NCBI RefSeq assembly: GCF_002860405.1
Contig: NZ_NMWV01000020.1
Coordinates: 1-48,205, forward strand
Origin: Bifidobacterium imperatoris
GTDB lineage: Bacteria; Actinomycetota; Actinomycetes; Actinomycetales; Bifidobacteriaceae
Length of the DNA: 48,205 nt
Direction: 5' to 3'
A program made the translations under genes and the position numbers. The stretch's first letter is position 1. Each line of letters opens with the position of its first letter. Positions 15,788-24,343 of the stretch are shown here, in pieces. The notes under the pieces are model-generated. The model made no database searches. It saw only the letters and a list, made by a program, of their open reading frames with translations, and was not told the origin of the DNA.

Positions 15788-16080
15788 TGTCCCGGTAGCC
15801 AAATCAATCGATTGATGCGATTATCGGGACAAATCTGAGTGTCCCGGTAGCGCATTTCAGCCATTTTTCGGGAACCGTGGCAGAGAATCGCCCTGTAATA
15901 GGGTTACACATACAACTTGTACCGCGTAAAACCGCATAATTCCGCCATTTTTTGTTTTGCGATGATTGAGACTTCGGGAAGAATCTGTCCCGGTAGCTCA
16001 AAAATAACGAAAAAGAGCTACCGGGACAACGAAATTTGTCTCGGTGGAAGAATCAATCGATTGATGTAACTACCGAGACG
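15788..16080. repeat. Cluster of TGTCYCGGTA inverted repeats between converging genes
   Basis: Three inverted-repeat units and one single copy are seen. Unit 1 (15788-15831) has TGTCCCGGTA and TATCGGGACA arms around ATCAATCGATTGAT (15803-15816). A lone TGTCCCGGTAGC is at 15840. Unit 2 has perfect 14-bp arms TGTCCCGGTAGCTC (15986-15999) and its complement (16015-16028). Unit 3 (16037-16080) has TGTCTCGGT and ACCGAGACG arms around the same ATCAATCGATTGAT (16052-16065). No gene was found in the gap between araA and the C26 peptidase gene. Confidence 0.65.
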
Positions 16081-16177
16081 CAAAACGCCGCAATATACCG
16101 CAAGATGAGACGCGGAGCTGCGCAACCTTTTGCAATATCACTGCTTAAACGTGTGTCTTCTGCGTTGCAGTTGCCGT

Positions 16178-17002
16178 TCAACGGTGGCAACTCTTAACAA
16201 ACGCATTAAAAATTGCCTGTGATCGCGCATCAACCTTGTACAAAAATTCAGGATGCCACTGCACCGCCCACAGGAACCGGCTCGCGGGCCTGTATAACGC
16301 CTCAATTACTCCATCGGGCGCAACGGCCATAACATTAAGGCCAGGTGCCGCTTCACGAACCGCTTGGTGATGGTAACTATTCACTGCAATCTCGGATTGC
16401 CCCGCAAATAAAGAAGCCAGAGGGGTGCCCGGAATCAAGGAAACGCTATGCCCGAAAGTGTCGTACGGCGGATTCATGTGGTGCTCCACCGCGCTTGGAT
16501 GCTCGCTGGGCAGATCTTGCCAAAGTGTTCCGCCCAAATACTTGTTGATGAACTGAATACCGCGGCAGATGCCGAGAATTGGTTTATCGAGTGCCATCGC
16601 AGCTGGAAGCAATAGCGACTCCATGCGGTCACGTTCAGGGGAGAGTACTTCGCTGCGGCCTCTGGCTGAGGAGTTCGCAATGTCAGCAGCGTCCGCAGCA
16701 TCCGCAGCGCCAGCTTCCCTACAGCCGATATCGGCCGAAATGCCATCCTTGGCATCTAAGCCCGCCATATGGCTGGCATCAAATCCGACTTTTGGCCCCA
16801 CATCCGGCCCGCCCGTGAACAGGAACGCGTCAAACTGTTCGGCGCATTGCGCCACCGCATCGGTATTATCAGTCAGCGGCAGCATTACCGGTGTGCCGCC
16901 GGCCCGCATCACCGCGTCCATATATCCGGGCAACATCCACAAACTATCCCGCCCATAATCCATCAACGGAGTCACCGCAACCATCGGACGGCCAACGCCC
17001 AT
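16178..17002 (-). CDS. Gamma-glutamyl-gamma-aminobutyrate hydrolase family protein (peptidase C26)
   Basis: A 274-residue class I glutamine-amidotransferase-like hydrolase of the PuuD/C26 type, which cleaves gamma-glutamyl compounds. The nucleophile is Cys146 in PILGICRGIQF, and the other triad residues are His250 and Glu252 in VQWHPEF. The N-terminal MVAVTPLMDYGRDSLWMLPG and FTGGPDVGP are characteristic. An Ala/Asp-rich insert at about residues 94-128 is longer than usual. The frame is open far upstream, but AAGGAGG stands 5 bp before the ATG at 17002, which fixes the start. The true substrate is not known. It is downstream of the two-component genes on the same strand. Confidence 0.88.
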   Translation of the reverse strand: MGVGRPMVAVTPLMDYGRDSLWMLPGYMDAVMRAGGTPVMLPLTDNTDAVAQCAEQFDAFLFTGGPDVGPKVGFDASHMAGLDAKDGISADIGCREAGAADAADAADIANSSARGRSEVLSPERDRMESLLLPAAMALDKPILGICRGIQFINKYLGGTLWQDLPSEHPSAVEHHMNPPYDTFGHSVSLIPGTPLASLFAGQSEIAVNSYHHQAVREAAPGLNVMAVAPDGVIEALYRPASRFLWAVQWHPEFLYKVDARSQAIFNAFVKSCHR

Positions 17003-17099
17003 AACCGCCTCCTTATAGTCATACGTTCGCATTGCTTCGGCGGGGCACAAGCCCCAACCAGCACCTATTTGCCGCCACTGTACTGGACCGTTATAACCG

Positions 17100-18512
17100 T
17101 CAGACCAACGGCAGTTTGAGGAGAACGGTCCAGGTGGAGGAGTTGGGGGAGAGCGTGAATTCACCGCCAAGGGCTTCGGCGGTCTGCCGGCAACGATCGA
17201 GACCGGTGCCGCTGCTGAGGACGAAGTCCGACGGTGCAACATCCGATGGGGCATCCATTCGCACGACGCCCGCCGATACTCCATCCGTACCACATGCGAC
17301 GGCATGGTCTCCGGATTCGCCGCCCGACGTACCGGCGACATGGCCATGGTTCCGCACGGCCCGCGGTATGCCGTTCGACGCGGACAATGTCGCCAGTCCC
17401 GGTGCGAGGGCAACGACGACGCAGTAGCCGGCGTCCGGGTCTGCATACTTCATGATGTTGCCGACGACCTCATGCAGGATATCCAGCAACGCCGCCTTCC
17501 GCTCGTCCGTGCATGCATACGTTGTCTCTCCGGTGGTCAGGATCTCGCCGGTGAGCCCGTTCGCATGCAGCCGTTCGTCATAGGATCGTGCGATGGCTCG
17601 CAGTTCGTCGTCCGATATCGTTGTCAGCGGTCCCGCCGACGATGCGTCTGGCTCGATGAACTGCGCAAGTCGTGCGCAGGCCGATTCGATTGGTTGCATC
17701 CGATCATCGCCTATGCCATCACGGTCCGCCGCGATTTCCGAGGCTTTGGGCGATGCGCCGCCATCCCGGCCATCCAATCCCGCAATCAAAGTGCGTACCT
17801 TGGCAAGCGATTCGGTTGCGGTCCGCTCGATAAGCGCCACGGTGTCGCAACCGTTCGCATCCAAAGCCCCATTTGAGTCGGCGTCACCTGGCGTTGACTG
17901 GCTGCCGCCGTTCGCCCCCGACCGCAATTGCCGGGCCAGCAGAAGTATCGTGGTCAGGTCATTGGCCACGGAATGATGCAGCTGCGTGGCAAGCTCCTGA
18001 TCGGCGAGACGATGCAGCAGCTCGGCGCGCTCCCGTGCCTCGATTTCCTGCCGTTCGCGCCAACCCATCATCGAGCCGAGCCACAACGCCACCATCAGGA
18101 ACGCCGCCGTGGCGCATACGATGGCCACCACCGACGAATCCCACGGATACAGCCAGATACGGGTCGCGGTGACCGCCTCGGCCACCACCGCCGCGAACAC
18201 CGCCATACTGATGTCCAGATACGCCATGATCGTCACTGCCATCAATAGGCAGAACAGCAGGGAAAACGGCGTGGCCGCCGGCACGATGCAACGCGCCGCC
18301 CACAACGCCACGATCGCCCATCCGCCGATGCGCGGCAGCAAAGCCATCAGCAGACTGCCGACCGTCGCCAGTAAGGCGAACAGCAGCGTGACATCGTTGG
18401 CGTCGCCGATCGTATGCAGATAGGCGGTTTCGATGATCGCCGGGATCGCCGCGCACGCCAGCAGTATGCGGGTGCGCGCGTCCCAGAGCAGACGCTTGTC
18501 GTCAACGCGCAT
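17100..18512 (-). CDS. Sensor histidine kinase, NarL/DegS (HisKA_3) type
   Basis: About 470 residues. Four to six membrane segments fill residues 15-150. Next come a short coiled linker (RERQEIEARERAELLHRLAD) and a dimerisation box with QLHHSVANDLTTILLLARQL, where His179 is the likely phosphorylation site. A C-terminal ATPase domain has HEVVGNIMKYADP (N box) and SSGTGLDRCRQTAEALGGEF (G box). The H box reads LHHSV rather than the usual LHDSV. A long Gly/Asp-rich insert separates the His box from the ATPase. The start at 18512 has AAGGA upstream and lies 2 bp after the response-regulator stop, so the two are translated together. Confidence 0.88.
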   Translation of the reverse strand: MRVDDKRLLWDARTRILLACAAIPAIIETAYLHTIGDANDVTLLFALLATVGSLLMALLPRIGGWAIVALWAARCIVPAATPFSLLFCLLMAVTIMAYLDISMAVFAAVVAEAVTATRIWLYPWDSSVVAIVCATAAFLMVALWLGSMMGWRERQEIEARERAELLHRLADQELATQLHHSVANDLTTILLLARQLRSGANGGSQSTPGDADSNGALDANGCDTVALIERTATESLAKVRTLIAGLDGRDGGASPKASEIAADRDGIGDDRMQPIESACARLAQFIEPDASSAGPLTTISDDELRAIARSYDERLHANGLTGEILTTGETTYACTDERKAALLDILHEVVGNIMKYADPDAGYCVVVALAPGLATLSASNGIPRAVRNHGHVAGTSGGESGDHAVACGTDGVSAGVVRMDAPSDVAPSDFVLSSGTGLDRCRQTAEALGGEFTLSPNSSTWTVLLKLPLV

Positions 18513-18514
18513 GA

Positions 18515-19225
18515 TCACATCCTTAGGTAGCGGCGGCACAGGGCGACCGCTTCGTCACGGTCGCGCGCGTGCAGCTTCTCCCGAACCCGTGCGACCTGCG
18601 AGAAGATGGTGCCCTTGGAGATGCCGAGCTTTGCCGCAATCTGCTCGGTCGATTGCCCATCCGCATACAATCGCATAATGGCCGATTGCTGCGCGGACAG
18701 TGCGAACGATCGCGCAGGCTCGGCGGCGTCCGGTGGAAGCGCCGGTTCGGTTGCGCTGACGGTATTGGTTGATTGCGATGGTGCCAGGAACGACCGGGCG
18801 GCTGATTGCTCGCTGCCGGGATGTGCCGGCGAGCACTGCCCGGCAAGCTTACGTATGCACCGTGCAATCGCGGCGATGTCGTCCTTGCTGATGACCGCGG
18901 CGGCTCCGGCCGCGAGCGCGGCACCGGCGTACACGGCCGGCTCGTAGGCGGTCATGCCCAGCAGCGGCAGATGCGGCGCCCATCTGCGCACGGCCCGGCA
19001 CACGTCGACGCCGGTCATGTCGGTCAGCGCCATGTCCACCAGCAGCACGTCCGGGCGGTCCTGCTCACGTATGCATCGCTGGATTGCGGCGGCGCCCAGC
19101 TGTGCGGCCCATATCACCGTGAACCCCGCCCGGTCCAGCAGCGAGCGCAACGCCATCAGTGCCATGGCATCGTTGTCCACCAGCGCGATGGCGATGGCGC
19201 CATGCCGGGTCGAATCATTCTCCAT
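18515..19225 (-). CDS. Response regulator, NarL/LuxR family
   Basis: A 236-residue response regulator. The receiver domain has the acidic pair Asp17/Asp19, the phospho-acceptor Asp64 in LLVDMALTDM, Thr92 and Lys114. A Ser/Pro-rich linker leads to a LuxR-type helix-turn-helix (SFALSAQQSAIMRLYADGQS, TEQIAAKLGISKGTIFSQVA). The frame runs further upstream to 19615, but family length and the opening IAIALVDND place the start at 19225. No strong ribosome site is visible there. It is the partner of the histidine kinase just downstream. The signal is unknown. The divergent membrane protein is a likely target (inference). Confidence 0.87.
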   Translation of the reverse strand: MENDSTRHGAIAIALVDNDAMALMALRSLLDRAGFTVIWAAQLGAAAIQRCIREQDRPDVLLVDMALTDMTGVDVCRAVRRWAPHLPLLGMTAYEPAVYAGAALAAGAAAVISKDDIAAIARCIRKLAGQCSPAHPGSEQSAARSFLAPSQSTNTVSATEPALPPDAAEPARSFALSAQQSAIMRLYADGQSTEQIAAKLGISKGTIFSQVARVREKLHARDRDEAVALCRRYLRM

Positions 19226-19364
19226 GCCATACAAGTCTAGGAAGACGACATGCTGACCGGTAATCCATGTCATGCGCCGCATGTCACCGGCTATCCTAAG
19301 GCAGGGGAGCGGCCATAGTCTGAAATCGTCACCAACGAACGGACTGAAAGCAAGGAGGCCCACG

Positions 19365-20165
19365 ATGAACAAGGCAATGCGGGCATTGCGCAACCATACG
19401 GCCGTGCCGCAGGACGGACGGCCGCAGCAGGGTCCACGAGAGCATACGCTGACAAGCGAAACCGGCACCCGCCCCGCACGGCCGTTGTGGTGGTGGCTGC
19501 TGGCGGCATTCCTGGCGTTCGCGGTGATCGTGACCGGTGCGTTCGTCTGGCAGCGCTCCACGCGTGTCACCGCGCAGAAAATCACCGACGAACTGGTGGC
19601 GCTCGACCCGAACATCAGCGAATCCCAACTGGAAAATCTCGGTTACGTATACGGTGGCGAGGCCGTGGGTGGATACCGCGGATACTCCACCGGCGAGGAC
19701 TACCCGTGGTACCAGAACCCGGATACCAAGCGCATCGACGCGTTCCTGGGCGACGTGCGCGCCGGCCGGGAGTCCGTATTGCGGCTGGTGGTGCGTGGTA
19801 CGGGTCCTTACAGCATCACCACGGATGCCGGCTCTCAGGAATCAAGCGCGTCGGGTGGCGTCTCGGTGCGCATCCTCTGGTTCGACCCGAATGCCGACGC
19901 CGACTGGGCCGAGAAGGATTCGAGCGTCGAGCCGGCCACCATCCACCATGACGGCAAAGGGCAGATTCGCGAATGGTGGTGGCGGGGCGGCGAGATCGTC
20001 ACGTCGGACAAACGCTTCTCGCGCGCCATCTCCGCCAACGGCGGGGCTGTGGGCGGCGGGGTCGAATACGTGCTCAAACACCAGCCCGCCATCCCGTCCG
20101 ACCCGGATTCGGCCGACACCGTCATCATCGGATACGACGAGGTGCTGTACTCGCTGAGCGAGTGA
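19365..20165 (+). CDS. Hypothetical single-pass membrane protein
   Basis: A 266-residue protein not recognised. A basic and Gln-rich N-terminus (about 40 residues) is followed by one membrane helix (WWWLLAAFLAFAVIVTGAFV, about 42-62). An extracellular domain follows with a YGGEAVGGYRGYSTG motif, several Trp residues and a WWWRGGE segment. AAGGAGG lies 6 bp before the ATG. It is divergent from the two-component system, with 139 bp between the starts, so it may be controlled by that regulator or take part in sensing. No family assignment is offered. Confidence 0.7.
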   Translation: MNKAMRALRNHTAVPQDGRPQQGPREHTLTSETGTRPARPLWWWLLAAFLAFAVIVTGAFVWQRSTRVTAQKITDELVALDPNISESQLENLGYVYGGEAVGGYRGYSTGEDYPWYQNPDTKRIDAFLGDVRAGRESVLRLVVRGTGPYSITTDAGSQESSASGGVSVRILWFDPNADADWAEKDSSVEPATIHHDGKGQIREWWWRGGEIVTSDKRFSRAISANGGAVGGGVEYVLKHQPAIPSDPDSADTVIIGYDEVLYSLSE

Positions 20166-20212
20166 CGGAGGCGGGCGGAGGCGGGTGAAGGCCACGCCGG
20201 CGCAGACGAAAT

Positions 20213-20250
20213 TGGGGTGGTTCCGGTGAAAAGGAACCGGAACCACCCCA
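20213..20250. terminator. Bidirectional hairpin terminator
   Basis: TGGGGTGGTTCCGG (20213-20226) pairs perfectly with CCGGAACCACCCCA (20237-20250). It lies between the converging membrane-protein and acyl-CoA synthetase genes. Confidence 0.7.
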
Positions 20251-20270
20251 CATTATTGAACGAGATGAAG

Positions 20271-22094
20271 TCAGTGCTTGCCGTTGTAGATTTCGCGGTC
20301 GATGACGTCAGCGAACACACGGTTCACAGCCGGGCGCACCACCTTGAGGGACGGCGTCAGGCACTTGTTTTCCTGTGTGAACTGCGTGTCCAGCACAGCG
20401 AACTTACGCACGGATTCCGCGCGAGACACCGTCGCATTTGCCTTATCCACATACTGTTGAATCTCTTCGCGCACAGCCGCGTTCGTAGCCAAACGATCCA
20501 CCGGAGTATCCACGGACAGGCCATGAGCGGGCAGCCATGCGGCCAACGATTCAGGATCCAAAGTCACCAGAGCGCCAATGAACGGGCGACGGTCGCCCAC
20601 CACCACGCAATGCTCCACAATCGGGCACTTGGCAATCTCCTCCTCCAGCGGAATGGGGGAGACGTTCTTACCGCCAGCGGTGATGATGATGTCCTTGATA
20701 CGGCCGGTGATAGTGATGCGGCCCTCATCATCGATTTCAGCCAAATCGCCGGTTCGCAGCCAGCCGTCAGCAGTGAACGCTTCGGCGGTCTTCTCCGGCA
20801 GATTATGGTAGCCGCGGAACACGTTCGGGCCCTTGACCTGCAGCTCGCCTTCATCGGAAATACGCACGGAAGAGCCCGGAGCCGGTTGGCCAACCGTACC
20901 GATCACATTGTCGGTCACACGAGTGGCGGCAAATGGGGCAGCGGTTTCGGTCATGCCATAACCCTGAATCATCGGCAGGCCAATGCCATTGTAGAAGTGA
21001 GCCAAATCCAGAGACAGCGGAGCGCCGCCGCAAGCCACGTACTTGATCTTCGGTCCCAAAGCGCCGCGAACCGTGCGGTACACTAGCGTCTCATACTTAG
21101 CGTGATCAGCGATTTCGGCCAGTGTATGCTTCTCGCCGGCTTGCTCCTTGCGGCTCCACACGCGAGCAGCTTCGGCAGCTTTCAGGAACAGGCGGCCCTT
21201 CCAGCCGGTGCCGGCCTTACGGGAGGCAGCGTTATACACCTTCTCGAACACACGCGGCACACCCAGCAGGTAGGTCGGTTCGAAGGAACGCAGGTCCGGA
21301 AGCAGGGACTTGGTATCCGGCAAGTAGCCGACCACGCCATCATCGGAGGCGATGGACGCATACTGGATGAAGCGTGCGAAGCAGTGGGCGAGCGGCAGGA
21401 ACAGCAGCAGACGCGGATGATCGTCAAGAATCATCTCATGCAATGCTTCAGATGCGGCAATAGTAATGGAAACAAAGTTCTTATGCGTCAGCTCGGCACC
21501 CTTGGGGTTGCCGGTGGAGCCAGACGTGTACACAATCGTGGCCAAATCATCGACGTGCACTGAAGCCACGCGCTCGTCGAACTCTTCATCGGATACGGTA
21601 ACGCCCAAGCCTTCCAGAGCACCAAGCGCGTTGCCGTCGAACATCAGAATCTGGCGCAGCGTGGGGCAGTGGTCTTTGACAGAGTCGAGACGGTCGAAGC
21701 GCTCGCGGTTATCCGCCACAGCCAGCTTGACGGAGGAATCGTTCATGATGCGCTGTGCCTGGGAAGCGGAATCAGTGTCGTAAATCGGCACGCTCACGGC
21801 GCCGACTGCCGCCAGCGCGAAGTCCAAAATGCCCCATTCGAGGCGGGTGGAGGAGAAGATGGTGACCGCATCGCCCTTGCCGATGCCCAGAGCGATCAGG
21901 CCCTTGGCAGCGGAAATGACGCTTTTCTGGAATTCGCCGGTGGTCACGTTCTGCCAACGGCCCGGGCCGAGCTTCTTGGCTGCGATAACCGTATCTTCGC
22001 CAGTGCGCAGAATACGGTTGGTAAGCAGCGAGTAGATGGTCTGATCATCGCGTAATTCGATGGATGATCCTGGAGTGGTGTATTCGGTGAGCAT
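20271..22094 (-). CDS. fadD: Long-chain fatty acid-CoA ligase (AMP-binding enzyme)
   Basis: A 607-residue acyl-adenylating enzyme that activates fatty acids to acyl-CoA using ATP. The P-loop-like A3 motif YTSGSTGNPKGAELTHKN lies near residue 191. QGYGMTETAAPFA (A5), GWLRTGDLAEID (A7) and GRIKDIIITAGGKNVSP (A8/A10 region) follow in order. Length fits long-chain synthetases of the FadD15 type. It starts at an ATG 432 bp from a divergent sugar porter gene. No other fatty-acid genes are nearby, so it may serve lipid scavenging or membrane remodelling. The chain-length preference is unknown. Confidence 0.93.
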   Translation of the reverse strand: MLTEYTTPGSSIELRDDQTIYSLLTNRILRTGEDTVIAAKKLGPGRWQNVTTGEFQKSVISAAKGLIALGIGKGDAVTIFSSTRLEWGILDFALAAVGAVSVPIYDTDSASQAQRIMNDSSVKLAVADNRERFDRLDSVKDHCPTLRQILMFDGNALGALEGLGVTVSDEEFDERVASVHVDDLATIVYTSGSTGNPKGAELTHKNFVSITIAASEALHEMILDDHPRLLLFLPLAHCFARFIQYASIASDDGVVGYLPDTKSLLPDLRSFEPTYLLGVPRVFEKVYNAASRKAGTGWKGRLFLKAAEAARVWSRKEQAGEKHTLAEIADHAKYETLVYRTVRGALGPKIKYVACGGAPLSLDLAHFYNGIGLPMIQGYGMTETAAPFAATRVTDNVIGTVGQPAPGSSVRISDEGELQVKGPNVFRGYHNLPEKTAEAFTADGWLRTGDLAEIDDEGRITITGRIKDIIITAGGKNVSPIPLEEEIAKCPIVEHCVVVGDRRPFIGALVTLDPESLAAWLPAHGLSVDTPVDRLATNAAVREEIQQYVDKANATVSRAESVRKFAVLDTQFTQENKCLTPSLKVVRPAVNRVFADVIDREIYNGKH

Positions 22095-22251
22095 AGGTGC
22101 CTGTCTATTCCTTCGTGCTGCTGGCCGCGATTGACGATTCCGGCCATTCTGTTAGCTGAGGTTACGCGTGCGTAGCATGATGCGCGTTGTGCAGGGCGAA
22201 AAAGTCGTGACAGTGCTTTTGTGGATTGCCTACAAGTGCTTGAAAATTGAC

Positions 22252-22393
22252 GGTTTGACAACATTCTGACTGCAGATTGGCGGCTGTTCTGCGGCAGTTG
22301 GCAGCGGCTTGGCGGTGAATCGGCACTGCTGCTGCGCTGGTTTGATAACAGTTTGGCAACGTATCGATAACGGTTTTACAACGATTTGCTCCA
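22252..22393 (+). repeat. Degenerate tandem array with an 11-bp period
   Basis: Units of 11 bp start at 22252, 22263, 22274, 22285, then (after one 10-bp step) 22295, 22306, 22317, 22328, 22339, 22350, 22361, 22372 and 22383. The consensus is NNNTTGRCRRC. The best copies are GGTTTGACAAC (22252), GGTTTGATAAC (22339), AGTTTGGCAAC (22350) and GGTTTTACAAC (22372). The period equals about one helical turn. The array ends roughly 135 bp before the sugar porter start, in the 432-bp divergent gap with the acyl-CoA synthetase gene. Confidence 0.6.
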
Positions 22394-22526
22394 GAGGGGC
22401 CTTTTCCGCATATTTCAAGGTAAACAAGCATTACCATTTTCCTTTGGTCGCAAGTGCTGTTAGCGCAAACAGTCATCGATTGCGGCCATAAGAGAGCGAA
22501 AGAAATAAGAAACAGAGGGTACTGCA

Positions 22527-24116
22527 GTGAGTCAAGCAGCATCAGCAACCGCGCCAATCCAGCCGGTTTCAGAAGACGACGAACATCAGCGTCGCGGATC
22601 AGGCCGCTACATCGTAGGCCTTGCATTGAGCGCCGGCCTTGCCGGTCTGCTCTATGGTTACGACACCGTGTCCATCTCCGGTGCCATCGATTTCCTGCAG
22701 AACAAGTATTCATTGAGCCCGGCACTGCAGGGCCTCGTCATCAGCTCCATCATGATCGGTGGTGTGATTGGTGCAGGTTTCTCCGGCTTCCTGTCTGATA
22801 AATACGGCCGCCGCAAGATTCTCATGTTCGGTGGAGCGTTCTTCTTCGTGGCTGCCCTGTGGAGCGCCTTCACGTTCAGCCCGTTCACGCTGATTCTGGC
22901 CCGCATCATCGGTGGCGTGGGCATCGGCTTGGCTGCAGCGCTCGCCGTGACCTACATCACCGAGTCCGCACCGACCAACATTCGTGGTGCCTTGACTTCC
23001 GCCTACCAGTTGCTGACCATCTCCGGCATCTTCCTGACCAACGTCATCAACTACTTCATCGCATCCTCTGGCGATCACAACTGGGGCATCAACATCGGCT
23101 GGCGCTGGATGCTCGGCATCGGCGCAATCCCTGCCGCCATCTTCGTCGTGGCACTCTGGTTCTCGCCCGAATCCCCGCGCTTCCTCGTGCAGGCCGGCCG
23201 CGTTGAGGAAGGCTATAAGGTTCTCGAACGCATCAACGGTTCGGACAAGGCCCGCCGCGATGTGGAAGAAATCCAAATGCAGATTAAGGCCGAGCAGGAG
23301 GCCAACGCCCAGTTCTCCGACCTGTTCAAGCCTGGCCTGCGCAAGGCACTGCTCATCGGCATCTTCCTGGCCATCTTCAACCAGGCCATCGGCATGAACG
23401 CCATCTCCTACTATGGCCCGGTAATGTTCTCCCACATGGGCTTTGGTGGCAACACCGAGTTCCTGGCCTCCTCCCTGGTGGGTGGCATCGAGTTGGTGTT
23501 CACCGTGGTGGGTATGTACCTGATCGATTCCGCCGGCCGTAAGAAGCTGATGGCCGTGGGCTCCGGCCTGATGGTGCTGTTCGCGCTGGGCATCTCCTTC
23601 TCCTACGCCAACAACTATCAGCTGCTGATGCTCATCTTCGTGATGTGCTTCACCTCTTGCTTCGCCTTCTCCATGGGCCCGATTCCGTGGATTATGATTC
23701 CGGAACTCTTCCCGACCTACCTGCGTGGCCGCGCCACCGGTATCTGCACCGTGTTCCTGTGGGGCACCAACTGGGCTATCGGCCAGTTCACCCCGATGAT
23801 GATTAGCTCTATTGGCGGCATGGGTACCTTCCTGGTGTTCGCATGCACCAACCTCATCTGCTTCCTCGGTGTGATCACCTTCGTGCCGGAAACCAAGGAC
23901 AAGACGCTGGAAGAGATCGCCGAGCTGTGGAAGCCGAAGGGTGAGCAGTCCAATGCTCAGCTTGAAGTGGTTCGCGCCACTGCTGATCTGAAGCAGGCCG
24001 AAGCCGACATCAAGGCTGCTGAGGCTGAACTGGCTCGCGCTCGCCGTGCCAAGGAGCGCGCTATCGCCACCAAGGCCGCCGCTGAAGCGCTAGTCAATGC
24101 ACAAAAAGCTCGCTGA
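22527..24116 (+). CDS. MFS sugar porter with C-terminal coiled-coil tail
   Basis: A 529-residue sugar porter (SP) family carrier with 12 membrane segments. Family motifs are seen: LLYGYDTVSISGAIDFL in TM1, DKYGRRK after TM2, FSPESPRFL in the central loop, DSAGRKKLM after TM8 and VPETKDKTLEEI after TM12. After the porter fold, a tail from about residue 467 (ADLKQAEADIKAAEAELARA) is rich in Ala, Glu and Lys and predicts a coiled coil. The start is GTG at 22527 with GAGGG 8 bp upstream. A paralogue with a much longer tail lies at 33198. The sugar is unknown. Confidence 0.9.
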   Translation: MSQAASATAPIQPVSEDDEHQRRGSGRYIVGLALSAGLAGLLYGYDTVSISGAIDFLQNKYSLSPALQGLVISSIMIGGVIGAGFSGFLSDKYGRRKILMFGGAFFFVAALWSAFTFSPFTLILARIIGGVGIGLAAALAVTYITESAPTNIRGALTSAYQLLTISGIFLTNVINYFIASSGDHNWGINIGWRWMLGIGAIPAAIFVVALWFSPESPRFLVQAGRVEEGYKVLERINGSDKARRDVEEIQMQIKAEQEANAQFSDLFKPGLRKALLIGIFLAIFNQAIGMNAISYYGPVMFSHMGFGGNTEFLASSLVGGIELVFTVVGMYLIDSAGRKKLMAVGSGLMVLFALGISFSYANNYQLLMLIFVMCFTSCFAFSMGPIPWIMIPELFPTYLRGRATGICTVFLWGTNWAIGQFTPMMISSIGGMGTFLVFACTNLICFLGVITFVPETKDKTLEEIAELWKPKGEQSNAQLEVVRATADLKQAEADIKAAEAELARARRAKERAIATKAAAEALVNAQKAR

Positions 24117-24127
24117 TGCCTTTTTAC

Positions 24128-24173
24128 GGCTCCCCTTGCCAGGGGAGCCGTCAGCGAAGCTGGCTGAGGGGTA
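24128..24173 (+). repeat. Two-hairpin dispersed repeat, copy 6
   Basis: GGCTCCCCTTGCCAGGGGAG is followed by a second stem, GTCAGCGAAGCTGGC, and TGAGGGGTAA. It stands right after the sugar porter stop and may end or protect that transcript. Confidence 0.75.
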
Positions 24174-24343
24174 AGCAACTAGGCCAATTTATTGGCACCT
24201 CATAACTCGCTAATAACGCGCAGTAACCAATGCAAATAACGCTGCAATAAGACAGCGATTGCGGCAGAGCGTAGCCCATTCTAGGATGGACTGCGCTCTT
24301 GCATTAAAAGAGGATAAAGAAGAGGAACAAGAGGAATACTCAG

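Noticed and set aside
17003..17446. Upstream extension of the C26 peptidase frame
   Set aside because: It overlaps the 3' end of the histidine kinase gene, is Arg/Pro-rich shadow sequence, and a strong ribosome site fixes the start at 17002.
22252..22393. CRISPR or plasmid-type origin iterons
   Set aside because: 11-bp units without spacers rule out a CRISPR. No replication-initiator gene is nearby, so an origin is not supported.
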